Assembly: GCA_025965175.1 (NCBI GenBank)
Contig: JAOPXL010000112.1
Location: 1-64,000, forward strand
Direction of reading: 5' to 3'
Length of the DNA stretch: 64,000 nt
Source: Aeromicrobium sp.
Lineage (GTDB): Bacteria > Actinomycetota > Actinomycetes > Propionibacteriales > Nocardioidaceae
Every line of letters begins with the position of its first letter. Positions within the stretch are counted from its first letter, which is position 1. Positions 1-7,324 of the stretch are shown here, piece after piece. A program made the translations under genes and the position numbers. The notes below the pieces were generated by a model. It ran no database searches and was not told the origin of the DNA. It saw only the letters and a program-made list of their open reading frames with translations.

Positions 1-197
1 CGATCGTCGAGGACCTGCTCACGTGGCTGTGCGACCTGCTGCGCGGAAGGGTGTCGGCGTCGGCCATCACCACCTCCGCTCTGCTGCTGGCGGACACCAT
101 CGAGCATCAGGCGCCGGCAGGCGCGGACATCCTCCGCCAGGCCAGCGCACAGGTGCAGCTCGGCACCATGGAGCTCGATGGACGGGCCGTGGACTGA
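1..197 (+). CDS. 3' end of an unrecognised gene (partial)
   Basis: Reading in the frame that begins at base 3 gives 64 codons ending in TGA at 195-197, and the 5' part lies outside the window. The peptide is mostly helical (IVEDLLTWLCDLL near the start, then ILRQASAQVQLG). I do not recognise the family. It converges on the sigma factor gene, whose stop codon is 4 bases further on. The codon pattern (G or C at third positions) suits a real gene, but with no start or domain visible this is only a probable coding tail. Confidence 0.45.
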   Translation, partial: IVEDLLTWLCDLLRGRVSASAITTSALLLADTIEHQAPAGADILRQASAQVQLGTMELDGRAVD

Positions 198-201
198 GTT
201 C

Positions 202-966
202 TCAGCCGACGGGAACGGACATGTGGTGCCGCAGCGACAGCATCGCCCGGGTGTGCAGCTGGCTGACGCGGGACTCGCTGATGCCGAGGACCTGACCGAT
301 CTGGGCCAACGTAAACCGCTCCCAGTAGTACAGCGCCACGATGACGCGGTCGCGCTCGGGCAGCTCGTGCAGGGCCCGGAGGAACTCGGGCGGATCGTCC
401 GTGTCGTGGTCGGCCAGGAACGACATCCCATGGTCCGAGGAGTTCTCGTACCCCGCGCCCATCTCGTCGATGCTGGCGACGTGGGTGTAGGAGATCTTCC
501 CGTAGACGGACCTCAGCTCGGCCACCGAGATCGAGAGCTCCGCGGCCACGTCGCTGTCCTCGGGGGTTCGCCCCAGGCGGCGTTCGAGGGTGACCTGCAC
601 CGCCTCGATCTCGCGGAACTTGTCCCGTACCGACCGAGGCACCCAGTCCGAGCGTCGCAGACCGTCGATGATGGCCCCGCGGATGCGGCGCACGGCGTAG
701 GTCTGGAACTGCAGACCGCGTTGCCGCTCGAACTTGTCGATTGCGTCCATCAGCCCGATGATGCCGTCGGAGATGAGGTCGGCCTGGTCGACCTGGGGTG
801 GCAGTCCTGCGCGTACGCGGCCGGCGACGTACTTGACCAGAGGAGCGTACTGGACGATCAGTCGCTCTCGAGCGTCGCGATCACCGCTCTCCTTGTAGCT
901 GCGCCAGAGCCGTTCGACGCCTTCCTGTGGATATGCAGGGTCCATCACAGTGCCGTTCTCCCTCAT
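202..966 (-). CDS. whiG: RNA polymerase sigma factor, WhiG/FliA (sigma-28) family
   Basis: This is a 254-residue sigma factor of the WhiG/FliA group. Region 2 is seen as LVKYVAGRVRAGLPP, DLISDGIIGLMDAIDKFE and QTYAVRRIRGAIIDGLR. The sigma-28-type stretch DWVPRSVR follows, and region 4 reads ALYYWERFTLAQIGQVLGIS plus ESRVSQLH. Length and order fit Streptomyces WhiG. An in-frame GTG/ATG at 948/945 has a better-placed AGGGAG, so the protein may start 6-7 residues later. Upstream, TAGAAT (998-1003) could be a housekeeping -10. The gene lies at the edge of the type IV pilus locus. Five promoters with a sigma-28-like sequence occur in that locus, and an RsiG-like anti-sigma is encoded within it, so this factor most likely directs pilus transcription (inference). 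Confidence 0.93.
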   Translation of the reverse strand: MRENGTVMDPAYPQEGVERLWRSYKESGDRDARERLIVQYAPLVKYVAGRVRAGLPPQVDQADLISDGIIGLMDAIDKFERQRGLQFQTYAVRRIRGAIIDGLRRSDWVPRSVRDKFREIEAVQVTLERRLGRTPEDSDVAAELSISVAELRSVYGKISYTHVASIDEMGAGYENSSDHGMSFLADHDTDDPPEFLRALHELPERDRVIVALYYWERFTLAQIGQVLGISESRVSQLHTRAMLSLRHHMSVPVG

Positions 967-1040
967 ACGGTGCAGCTAGATCCTTCTCCCACGAGTGATT
1001 CTAGATGCTCCGCGTCACACAGGTCGCCGAACGGGATGTG

Positions 1041-3083
1041 TCAGGGTGACTCGAAGTGCCAGGGCTCGGGTCGCGAACCGCCCGCTGCCGCCCAGGTGGG
1101 GGAGACCCAGCCGAAGGACGTGCCATGCGTGACCAGCCAGCGGTGCTCGGGGGTGTCGAGACGCTCCACGCCACCACACAGGTCGACGGCCCGTCCGGCT
1201 CCGTGGACAGAGGTGCCCACGGCCGCGGGGAGCTTGCGCTTCGAGGGCGTGAGTGCGGTCCGACCGACGTGCGAGCGGTAGGAGTCGGTGATGCAGAGCT
1301 CAGTGCCCAGCTCGGCGGTGAACGCGGCGGACATCAGGCGGAACGACACCGCAGCGTCGCATGCGAGCAGGTGCGTCGATCCGACGGCCGCGCTGCACAA
1401 TGCCTTGTCCGGGACCTCGCCATCGGGATGGGCTGTCCGTGCAAGCTCGGGGATCGGCAGCACCAGCGCAGCGTCGACTGCCCGTCCGTCGAGCCGCACC
1501 TCCAGGTGGAGGTGCGGTCCGCTGCTGTTGCCCTCGTTGCCGACGGCCCCGATCCTCTCGCCCTTCCTGATCTGCTGGCCGGGGACGACGTCGACCGTCG
1601 AGAGGTGTCCGTACCAGGTCTCGACGCCACCACCGTGGTCGACGCGCACGAGATTCCCGGCCCACGACGGGTGCTCGACGGTGACCACGCCGTCGGCGAC
1701 GGCGGACACGGGGGTGCCGATCGGTGCGGCGAAGTCCTGCCCGCTGTGGACCGTGGACCACCGCGAACCGCGCTGGCCGAATCCTGCCGAGATCCGGTAG
1801 GACCCGGCCGCCAGCGGCAGTTGCAACGCGAAGGTGCCCGTGGCACCGTCCGGGGCCGCCTGGACGGTGCCAGCCGGCAGGCCGCACCGACCGGCAGGGG
1901 GCGCGTCGTACGTGTGGGAGACGGGAAGGCCGACGCGTCTGATGCCATAGAGCCGTGTGCGGCTGACCGATTGCACAGAGGCCGTGCCAGTGACGGGGTC
2001 GGCGACGATGACCTGACGGTCCCCGACATACACTCCGGACTCCTCGAGACCGTCGCGTCGGCCGCCGAGGAGCACGACGTCACCGACCTGCATCGCCGAC
2101 TGCGGGACCTTCGCGAGCGTGCGCCACTGCGTCATCGAGTCGGCGGCCAGTTGGTCCGTGGCTCCCCATGCGTCAGCGACCAGGCCGCCACACGCGAATG
2201 TCGAGGGGGTTCCTGCGGCCGGGACCGTGGTCAGACCCAGCCGTCCGAACGCCGTGGAGACGGCGCGGACCGTCTCGGCCGGCAGGACGATGAGCGGGGT
2301 GCCGTCCTCGTTCTCGATCTGGGCGACGCCGGCGATCGCCTCGCCGGTGCGGCTTCGGACCGCCTCGAGGCTGCCTGGAAGCCGGGTGGGGTCGGTGAGC
2401 CGTGCGGCCTGTGGTGGCACGACATCGGCATCGATGAGCCTGTCGAGGTAGCGCTCCCAGCGCGCCAGTGCCGCTTCGTTGCGGGTGTCCTGCTCCGGGT
2501 CCGTGACGACGTAGCGCTCGTCGGGGTGGGCCAACGATCGGGCGAACTCGGCCACATCCCCGGCTGACCAGCCTGCCTGGCGGCGGGCCTGCTCGGCCAG
2601 CACCTCGTCGTAGGCCCGGCGGGTGCTCTCGGCTTTCACGATCGCCGTGTCGAGCGCGCGTCGCGACGTTGCTGCCAGACGTGACAAGTGCCCTGCGTTG
2701 TCGGCGGACTCAACGGCTCGGTCGGCTGCGGAGGGCGCCCCCGAGAAGAACCGGCCGACGACCGAGCGGAGGGCGCCGCCGTCCTCGGTCTGGACGTCCG
2801 CGCGGAGACGTTCAGCCGCCAGGGTCGCCCGCTGGGCGCTTGCCGCCAGCCTCTCGCGCTGGGCACCGATCAGCTCGACGGCCTTGACGGCGTCGCCATA
2901 GGCCGTGCGCGCGCCGGTCAGCTCCTCGGCCGCTGACCCGGCGGACGGCGCCGTCATCGGGCTCGACCAAGCCGGCCCGACCCCGACCAGCGGCGTGAGG
3001 GAGCCGATCAGCACGACAGCTGCGGGTACGCATCGCCGCATGACCGCGGCTGCCACGGCGGGCAGTGCCATCGGGCTCATCAC
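1041..3083 (-). CDS. secreted three-module peptidoglycan peptidase (degenerate NlpC/P60, M23, VanY)
   Basis: The 680-residue protein has an N-terminal hydrophobic signal segment (residues about 15-40), then a coiled-coil region (about 50-170). Next comes an NlpC/P60-like module with Cys298 in FACGGLVADAW. An M23 module follows, with HSGQD and GPHLHLE zinc motifs (about 430-540). Last is a VanY/D,D-carboxypeptidase-like module with SVHGAGRAVD and EPWHFE (about 580-680). The NlpC module lacks the usual His before the GVYVG strand, and its Cys context is altered (FAC-GG in place of FDCSG), so it is probably inactive. M23 and VanY keep their metal ligands. The start overlaps the preceding gene by 4 bases. 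Between the pilin and whiG, it could remodel peptidoglycan for pilus assembly (inference). Confidence 0.85.
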   Translation of the reverse strand: MMSPMALPAVAAAVMRRCVPAAVVLIGSLTPLVGVGPAWSSPMTAPSAGSAAEELTGARTAYGDAVKAVELIGAQRERLAASAQRATLAAERLRADVQTEDGGALRSVVGRFFSGAPSAADRAVESADNAGHLSRLAATSRRALDTAIVKAESTRRAYDEVLAEQARRQAGWSAGDVAEFARSLAHPDERYVVTDPEQDTRNEAALARWERYLDRLIDADVVPPQAARLTDPTRLPGSLEAVRSRTGEAIAGVAQIENEDGTPLIVLPAETVRAVSTAFGRLGLTTVPAAGTPSTFACGGLVADAWGATDQLAADSMTQWRTLAKVPQSAMQVGDVVLLGGRRDGLEESGVYVGDRQVIVADPVTGTASVQSVSRTRLYGIRRVGLPVSHTYDAPPAGRCGLPAGTVQAAPDGATGTFALQLPLAAGSYRISAGFGQRGSRWSTVHSGQDFAAPIGTPVSAVADGVVTVEHPSWAGNLVRVDHGGGVETWYGHLSTVDVVPGQQIRKGERIGAVGNEGNSSGPHLHLEVRLDGRAVDAALVLPIPELARTAHPDGEVPDKALCSAAVGSTHLLACDAAVSFRLMSAAFTAELGTELCITDSYRSHVGRTALTPSKRKLPAAVGTSVHGAGRAVDLCGGVERLDTPEHRWLVTHGTSFGWVSPTWAAAGGSRPEPWHFESP

Positions 3084-3499
3084 TCCTCGAGGAACGCGAT
3101 CTCCTGGAGGAGCTCCAGGGAGGGTCCGGCCGGTCGACGGGAGATCTCTCGCGCCGGTTCGGGGGTGTTGTTGGTGGGGTCCGGGCCGGAGGCGACCACG
3201 GGGATCCCGGGCACGGGCAGCGAGGCCGGTGGGACCGAGACGCGGACGGCCGGCGTCGGCTGCTCCGGGGGGCTGGCCGACTCCGGCGGGCTGGCCGACT
3301 CGGGGGGGCTGGCCGGCTCGGGGGGGCTGGCCGGCTCGGGGGCGGCTGGGCCGAGCTGCGGTGGTGCCTGGATCGGGGAACGCACGCCGAACAGCACCCG
3401 GGTGAGCGCCGCCATCTCCACCGTGATGCGGTGAGCGCCCGCGGCGTCCAGCGACTCGGCCGAGGAGGTGGTCGGGATCGGTTGGGTGTGCCCGCTCAT
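3080..3499 (-). CDS. proline-rich hypothetical protein with PPE(S/P)AS repeats
   Basis: The 139-residue protein has no recognised domain. The middle (about residues 50-80) is a low-complexity tandem repeat of the type PASPPE/SASPPE. The C-terminus (LELLQEIAFLEE) is a short acidic helix. There is no signal peptide or membrane segment. Its stop overlaps the start of the peptidoglycan peptidase gene (ATGA), so the two are probably translationally coupled. A GGAGAGG lies 11 bases upstream of the ATG. It sits in the pilus locus downstream of pilA. The function is unknown; a cytoplasmic linker or adaptor is possible but not shown. Confidence 0.7.
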   Translation of the reverse strand: MSGHTQPIPTTSSAESLDAAGAHRITVEMAALTRVLFGVRSPIQAPPQLGPAAPEPASPPEPASPPESASPPESASPPEQPTPAVRVSVPPASLPVPGIPVVASGPDPTNNTPEPAREISRRPAGPSLELLQEIAFLEE

Positions 3500-3555
3500 C
3501 GGGACGGCAGCCTCTCCGCGGTCACGCGCGAGCCGGCGGTGCGTCGTGATGTCAT
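3496..3555 (-). CDS. possible 19-residue leader peptide
   Basis: A short reading frame of 19 codons begins with ATG at 3555, 5 bases after a GAGGAG ribosome-binding site. It ends with a TGA that overlaps the ATG of the next gene at 3499. The peptide is basic (five Arg). The coupled arrangement and good ribosome site suggest a translated leader for the downstream hypothetical and peptidase genes. A frame this short can arise by chance, and the next gene has its own weaker site. Confidence 0.3.
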   Translation of the reverse strand: MTSRRTAGSRVTAERLPSR

Positions 3556-3577
3556 GGATGCTCCTCGGAGGGGTGGA

Positions 3578-3667
3578 AACGCCTATGACGGCCGAGGGAG
3601 TCGGCCGCCACAGGCGTTGAAACTGCGATGGTCCAGGGAGATGGCCACCACAGGCGTGGGGTGGTGG
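3578..3667 (-). terminator. two hairpins with an imperfect direct repeat downstream of pilA
   Basis: Just after the pilA stop, CCACCAC (3645-3651) pairs with GTGGTGG (3661-3667). Further on, AACGCCT (3578-3584) pairs with AGGCGTT (3612-3618), with an inner GGCC/GGCC arm. The sequence GCC[G/A]CCACAGGCGT occurs twice, at 3604-3617 and 3644-3657. There is no T-run. The likely role is partial termination or RNA processing that separates abundant pilin mRNA from the genes downstream (inference). Confidence 0.4.
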
Positions 3668-3673
3668 GGTCGA

Positions 3674-4165
3674 TCAGGAAAGGGCCGCCCAGGTCAGGGA
3701 ACCTGCGCACGCGTCAGCGTTAGTGGGGACGTCGCCGGCCTTGCCGGGCTGGAGCCCGCCGGCCTTGGAGTCGTACCAGAAGGCCACCGACCCGCTCTCG
3801 GCGGTGCCGGCGGGGTTGTATCCGCGAATGCAGTAGCCGTTCGCCGGGCTGCCCGCGATCTCGATCGTGTTGTCCTTGGTGAGCTTGAGGCCAGCAGCCT
3901 CAAGGTTCTCCTGCGCCGTCTTCGCAGGGCTAGTAGTAGCGAAGCTCCCACCGGACGGGTCCTCGGTGATGAAGGTCTCCGCCGCGGTGGCGGAGCTCTT
4001 GAGGTCGGACTTGACGCCGGAGTCGACGCCCTTCTCACGCTGGCTGAGGAACATCGGGATGGCGACGGCGGCGAGGATGCCGATGATCACGATGACGACG
4101 AGGAGCTCGATCAGGGTGAAGCCCTTGTCCTTGCGGTCGGCGGGCAACTGTGGACGAACGGTCAT
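3674..4165 (-). CDS. pilA: type IV major pilin
   Basis: The 163-residue prepilin has a 15-residue basic leader and a class III cleavage site in DKGFTLIELLVV (cut after Gly, Phe at +1, Glu at +5). The hydrophobic N-terminal helix runs through VIVIIGILAAVAIP. The globular part has two Cys (in GYCIRGY and DACAGS) suited to the C-terminal pilin disulfide loop. The ATG at 4165 is preceded by AGGAG at 7 bases, so an in-frame ATG at 4213 is not the start. The prepilin peptidase at 19089 would process it. A WhiG-type promoter lies about 85-110 bases upstream, and hairpins follow the gene. Confidence 0.95.
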   Translation of the reverse strand: MTVRPQLPADRKDKGFTLIELLVVIVIIGILAAVAIPMFLSQREKGVDSGVKSDLKSSATAAETFITEDPSGGSFATTSPAKTAQENLEAAGLKLTKDNTIEIAGSPANGYCIRGYNPAGTAESGSVAFWYDSKAGGLQPGKAGDVPTNADACAGSLTWAALS

Positions 4166-4249
4166 GATGTTTCTCCTGAGGTGCGAATCACGGTGGATCG
4201 CGCGGTGCCTCACCGTCGGCGGGGGGTCCTGCGCTATTTGACAACGTGG

Positions 4250-4277
4250 TCTTCGGTCCCGGGACGAAAGACCTTGA
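4250..4277 (-). promoter_or_regulatory. WhiG-type promoter of pilA
   Basis: Read on the minus strand: TCAAG (4277-4273), a 15-base spacer, then ACCGAAGA (4257-4250). The spacing and the CCGA core are identical to those at 4346, 11245, 14749 and 17337. The expected start of transcription is near 4243, leaving a leader of about 78 bases before pilA. Confidence 0.6.
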
Positions 4278-4345
4278 GGCTTCGGATGATTTTTTTTTCA
4301 GGGAACTCTTCGTTCGTTCTCAGCAAGTCCCCGCGACACCGGGTC

Positions 4346-4373
4346 TCAAGTTCGGGCTCCCGGATGCCGATCT
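4346..4373 (+). promoter_or_regulatory. WhiG-type promoter of the minor pilin operon
   Basis: TCAAG (4346-4350), a 15-base spacer, then GCCGATCT (4366-4373). It compares with the sigma-28/WhiG consensus TAAA-N15-GCCGATAA. It lies about 49 bases before the ATG at 4422. The pilA to minor-pilin intergenic region (4166-4421) therefore holds two divergent promoters of the same class. It also has a run of nine T (4290-4298), which is not preceded by a clear hairpin. Confidence 0.6.
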
Positions 4374-4421
4374 CATGTGCGCGGGACCCGCTCGTCCCAG
4401 CTCCACCACCGAAAGGCACCG

Positions 4422-4916
4422 ATGTCGAACGCGGACGGGAACAGTGGTCCCCCCGACGGGGGATTCACGCTCGTCGAAGTTCTCATCGCGATCGCGCTGA
4501 GCGGCCTGATGGCCTCCCTGGCCATCGCGGGGTACTCAAGCTGGGCCCGGTCCAGCGCACACATCGGCACCGCCCGTGAGGTCCAGACGACCATGAGGCA
4601 GGCGCAGCAGCGGGCCGTCACGGAGGGCCGGGCGACGTGCGTGTGGTTCACGACGGCGAGCGACACCTACACCGTCTACCGAGGCGCCTGCGAGGCCACG
4701 ACGAAGCAGAAGCTCACCGGGCCCCACCACACCGCGTCGAGTGATGTCGAGCTGTCCGGTCCGTCGTTCGCCGGCTCGTCCGGGAGCAGCGCCGGGGTCA
4801 CGTTCTACGCCCGGGGCACCGCCACCGCCGGCGGGGTCAACGTGATCCGGTCGGGCTCGACGAAGGTGTACCGGCTCACGGTGGAAGGGTTGACCGGTCG
4901 TGTCTCGTTGGTCTGA
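4422..4916 (+). CDS. minor pilin, GspH/FimT-like
   Basis: The 164-residue prepilin-like protein has a short hydrophilic leader ending in PDGG, then FTLVEVLIAIALSGLMASLAI. This is a type III signal with Gly at -1 and Glu at +5. The rest (SSWARSSAHIGTAREVQTTM, then a beta-rich part with FYARGTA) matches the GspH/FimT pseudopilin layout. The ATG at 4422 has GAAAGG 5 bases upstream and is preferred over an ATG at 4377. It is first in a four-gene minor pilin operon and overlaps the next gene. It probably acts in the pilus tip or in initiation of assembly. Confidence 0.85.
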   Translation: MSNADGNSGPPDGGFTLVEVLIAIALSGLMASLAIAGYSSWARSSAHIGTAREVQTTMRQAQQRAVTEGRATCVWFTTASDTYTVYRGACEATTKQKLTGPHHTASSDVELSGPSFAGSSGSSAGVTFYARGTATAGGVNVIRSGSTKVYRLTVEGLTGRVSLV

Positions 4917-6657
4917 AGGTCGACGGTCCTCAGCGAGCCAGGACGATGGCTTCTCGCTCATCGAAGTGGTCGTCGCCCTCGGCATCCTGATGATGCTGGT
5001 GACGGCCTTGCTCCCGCAGCTGGTGGTCGGCATCCAGGCGACCAGCACATCTCGACTGGTCACGCAGGCGAAGGGAGTCGCCCAGGCTGAGCTCGAGACG
5101 ATGCGCAACCTTCCCTACCACGTGTCGTACGACGCAGGAGACTTTCGAGACGTCCTCGACTACTACTACAAGGACCTTGCCGCCCCCGGCACGTCGCCCG
5201 TCTGCAAGGCGGGCGCCAAGCTCGCGCCGCCCAAACCCGGGTGGACCGGCTACGTCGCGCCGTCTGCCGTGCGGTGCTCGTACGAACCGGCCACCGGCGC
5301 CTTCTATCGCACGGTCCGGCCGGTTCCCGCAGCCGAGGGCATCAGCGCGTTCACGGTCGTCACCAGCACCCAGTTCCTCTCCGCTAGCACACCACCTGCC
5401 GCCGTGACGCCGCAGTCCGGGTACAACACGCAGTCCGCGGTCGGCGGGGAGCCGGCCTCCTCACAGATTGGTGCCACGGTCACCGTGCTCTACACCGAAC
5501 GTGCCAGTCTGCGACCGACCTCGGTCACGACCCAGATCGCGCGGCAACCCCAGCTCACGACCAGGGTCCACGCCGACGCGGTGGTCAGCGCCGTCGAGGT
5601 GGGGTCGGAGACCCCCGCGGGCGTCCCCGTCTCCCTCAGCGCCGGTCAGCTCAGCCTGACGGGCTCCCTGACCCACGCGAGCAAGGTCGTCGCGACCCTC
5701 GCAGCCACGTCCGGCGCGCTGGCAACAGGGGAGAAGGCCGGCGGAGCAGCGGCAACGGTCTCCGCGCCGCCCGGCCGGAGCTCGTCGGTGTCGCTGGCAG
5801 GTGCGGCAGCACTGGGTGGGGCTGGTTGCGACTACGCGTGCTGGGGAGCGACTCGCGCGGACGTCCCCGGGCTCTCCGTTGCCGGCGGGCTGCCGCTGAT
5901 CGGCAGCCCGTCCGCTCCCGCACAGTCCCTGCTGACCGACACGTCGAACTACGGCATCTCGTTCGGCAACGGCCCCGTCGCCAGCTATCGTCCCGAGCTC
6001 AAGCTTTCGGCCCCCGTGGTCCGCCTGGACCCGAATGCCGTCACGGCGGGCAGCGGAGTCACCGACTCGTGCGTGGCGGGGACCTCCGGAACCGGCTCGT
6101 ACGTCACGGCGTCGGGCTTCGTCCGAACCACCGCGACGAGCGCAGCGACCGACCCCAGCACCGTCGAGTCCTGCGCCGTCTCACGCACCTCGACCCTCTC
6201 ACTGTTCCCGACCATTTTCGCCCCGCGAGGGATCGTCCTCATCGAGCTCCAACGTGCGTCTGTGCGATGCCGCGTCAGCGGCGCGAGCCACACCGCCAGC
6301 GTCGATCCACCCGACTACAAGGCCGTCGTGCAGTACTGGAACGGCTCGTCCTACCAGACGGCGGCGACCATCACGGCCTCGACCACGACGGACCCGCTGC
6401 AGAGCATCGACCTGGCCACGACCGCGACCGGCGACGGCACCTTCCTGGGCGACTACGTCAGCTCGTGGTCGGGGCTGACGCGCGGCGCGGTGACGACCTC
6501 GGCGGCGGCCGGGCGGGCCCTGGTCAAGGTGCCGGGCGTCGTCACGGTGGTCACGCAGCCGGTACGCAAGGACGACACGATCGCCACGGGGGATCCCACC
6601 TCGACGATCTCCCTGACGGTCGGCTCGCTGAGCTGCTCCGCGCTGGACGCGCGATGA
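4900..6657 (+). CDS. large PilV-like minor pilin
   Basis: The 585-residue protein starts with GTG at 4900, inside the end of the preceding gene. Its prepilin signal is DDGFSLIEVVVALGILMMLVTALLP with Glu at +5. The first 90 residues resemble PilV/GspI (ATSTSRLVTQAKGVAQAELE). The rest is a long Ser/Thr/Ala-rich region, far larger than the usual minor pilin of about 150-200 residues. Several Cys are present (CDYACW and later singles). I see no named domain in the long part. A large distal module on a tip pilin would suit adhesion (inference). Its stop overlaps the next gene by ATGA. Confidence 0.8.
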   Translation: MSRWSEGRRSSASQDDGFSLIEVVVALGILMMLVTALLPQLVVGIQATSTSRLVTQAKGVAQAELETMRNLPYHVSYDAGDFRDVLDYYYKDLAAPGTSPVCKAGAKLAPPKPGWTGYVAPSAVRCSYEPATGAFYRTVRPVPAAEGISAFTVVTSTQFLSASTPPAAVTPQSGYNTQSAVGGEPASSQIGATVTVLYTERASLRPTSVTTQIARQPQLTTRVHADAVVSAVEVGSETPAGVPVSLSAGQLSLTGSLTHASKVVATLAATSGALATGEKAGGAAATVSAPPGRSSSVSLAGAAALGGAGCDYACWGATRADVPGLSVAGGLPLIGSPSAPAQSLLTDTSNYGISFGNGPVASYRPELKLSAPVVRLDPNAVTAGSGVTDSCVAGTSGTGSYVTASGFVRTTATSAATDPSTVESCAVSRTSTLSLFPTIFAPRGIVLIELQRASVRCRVSGASHTASVDPPDYKAVVQYWNGSSYQTAATITASTTTDPLQSIDLATTATGDGTFLGDYVSSWSGLTRGAVTTSAAAGRALVKVPGVVTVVTQPVRKDDTIATGDPTSTISLTVGSLSCSALDAR

Positions 6658-7322
6658 GCCCCACGACGCGGATGGTGCCGCCCAAGGACGCCGGGTTCAG
6701 CCTGGTAGAGCTTCTGGTCGCGATGGGCCTGTTCGGTGTGCTCGGCAGCCTGCTGCTGGGCCTGGCCCTCTCGACGGGCAACGTCACCGAGAACGTCCGG
6801 GCCCTGTCGAACATCAACGAGGAGTCCCGCCTGGCCGTGGAGCGTCTCAGTCGTGAGCTGCGGCAGGCCACCCAGGTGACGGCCGTGTCGCTGCCTTCCA
6901 CCTCCACCTCCACCGACCGCACCGCCCTCACCTTCTGGACGGACTTCGACGGCAACGGTGCCCAGGACCTGAACGCCGCCGATCCGGAGATCCTCACCTA
7001 CGAGTGGGATCCGCACATTGATCGGCTGACCTTGACCGTCAACGACGCCTCCGGCACGTCAATCACCCGGCCCTTGCTGGCCGCCAACGTCTCCGCGCTC
7101 ACGCTGGACCTTCGCAGCAGCGAATGGCGGCTCGACGCGGACGGCGACGGGCGGACCACCTGGCAGGAGCTCGACGTCCCGGCGGCCGGCGGCAACGGCA
7201 ACGGCGTGCCTGACGGACCAGAGCTGCTCAAGCTCGACCTCATCGGCGTGACCATGACGGTCCTCGACGGGGCCCGCGCCCAGACCTACACCACACGCGT
7301 CGACCTCCGGAACCGGGGCTGA
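6654..7322 (+). CDS. PilW/GspJ-like minor pilin
   Basis: The 222-residue prepilin-like protein starts at an ATG that overlaps the preceding stop (ATGA). The type III signal is KDAGFSLVELLVAMGLFGVLGSLLLGLAL (Glu at +5). The following helix NINEESRLAVERLSRELRQA is the usual PilW/GspJ continuation. Two acidic loops, WTDFDGNGAQDLNAAD and DADGDGRTTWQELD, look like calcium-binding (EF-hand-like) loops. It is third in the minor pilin operon, and the next start is 2 bases past its stop. It is most likely a pilus tip-complex subunit. Confidence 0.8.
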   Translation: MSPTTRMVPPKDAGFSLVELLVAMGLFGVLGSLLLGLALSTGNVTENVRALSNINEESRLAVERLSRELRQATQVTAVSLPSTSTSTDRTALTFWTDFDGNGAQDLNAADPEILTYEWDPHIDRLTLTVNDASGTSITRPLLAANVSALTLDLRSSEWRLDADGDGRTTWQELDVPAAGGNGNGVPDGPELLKLDLIGVTMTVLDGARAQTYTTRVDLRNRG

Positions 7323-7324
7323 AC

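Noticed and set aside
3560-3673. c-di-GMP riboswitch near pilA
   Set aside because: The hairpins do not carry the conserved GEMM core sequences, and they lie downstream of pilA, not upstream.
4238-4243. TTGACA as a housekeeping -35 box
   Set aside because: No acceptable -10 hexamer lies 16-18 bases downstream on the plus strand, and better WhiG-type elements explain both flanking genes.
4290-4298. Nine-T run as an intrinsic terminator
   Set aside because: No stable GC hairpin precedes it on either strand, and it lies between two divergent promoters. It may be an A/T-rich upstream element instead.
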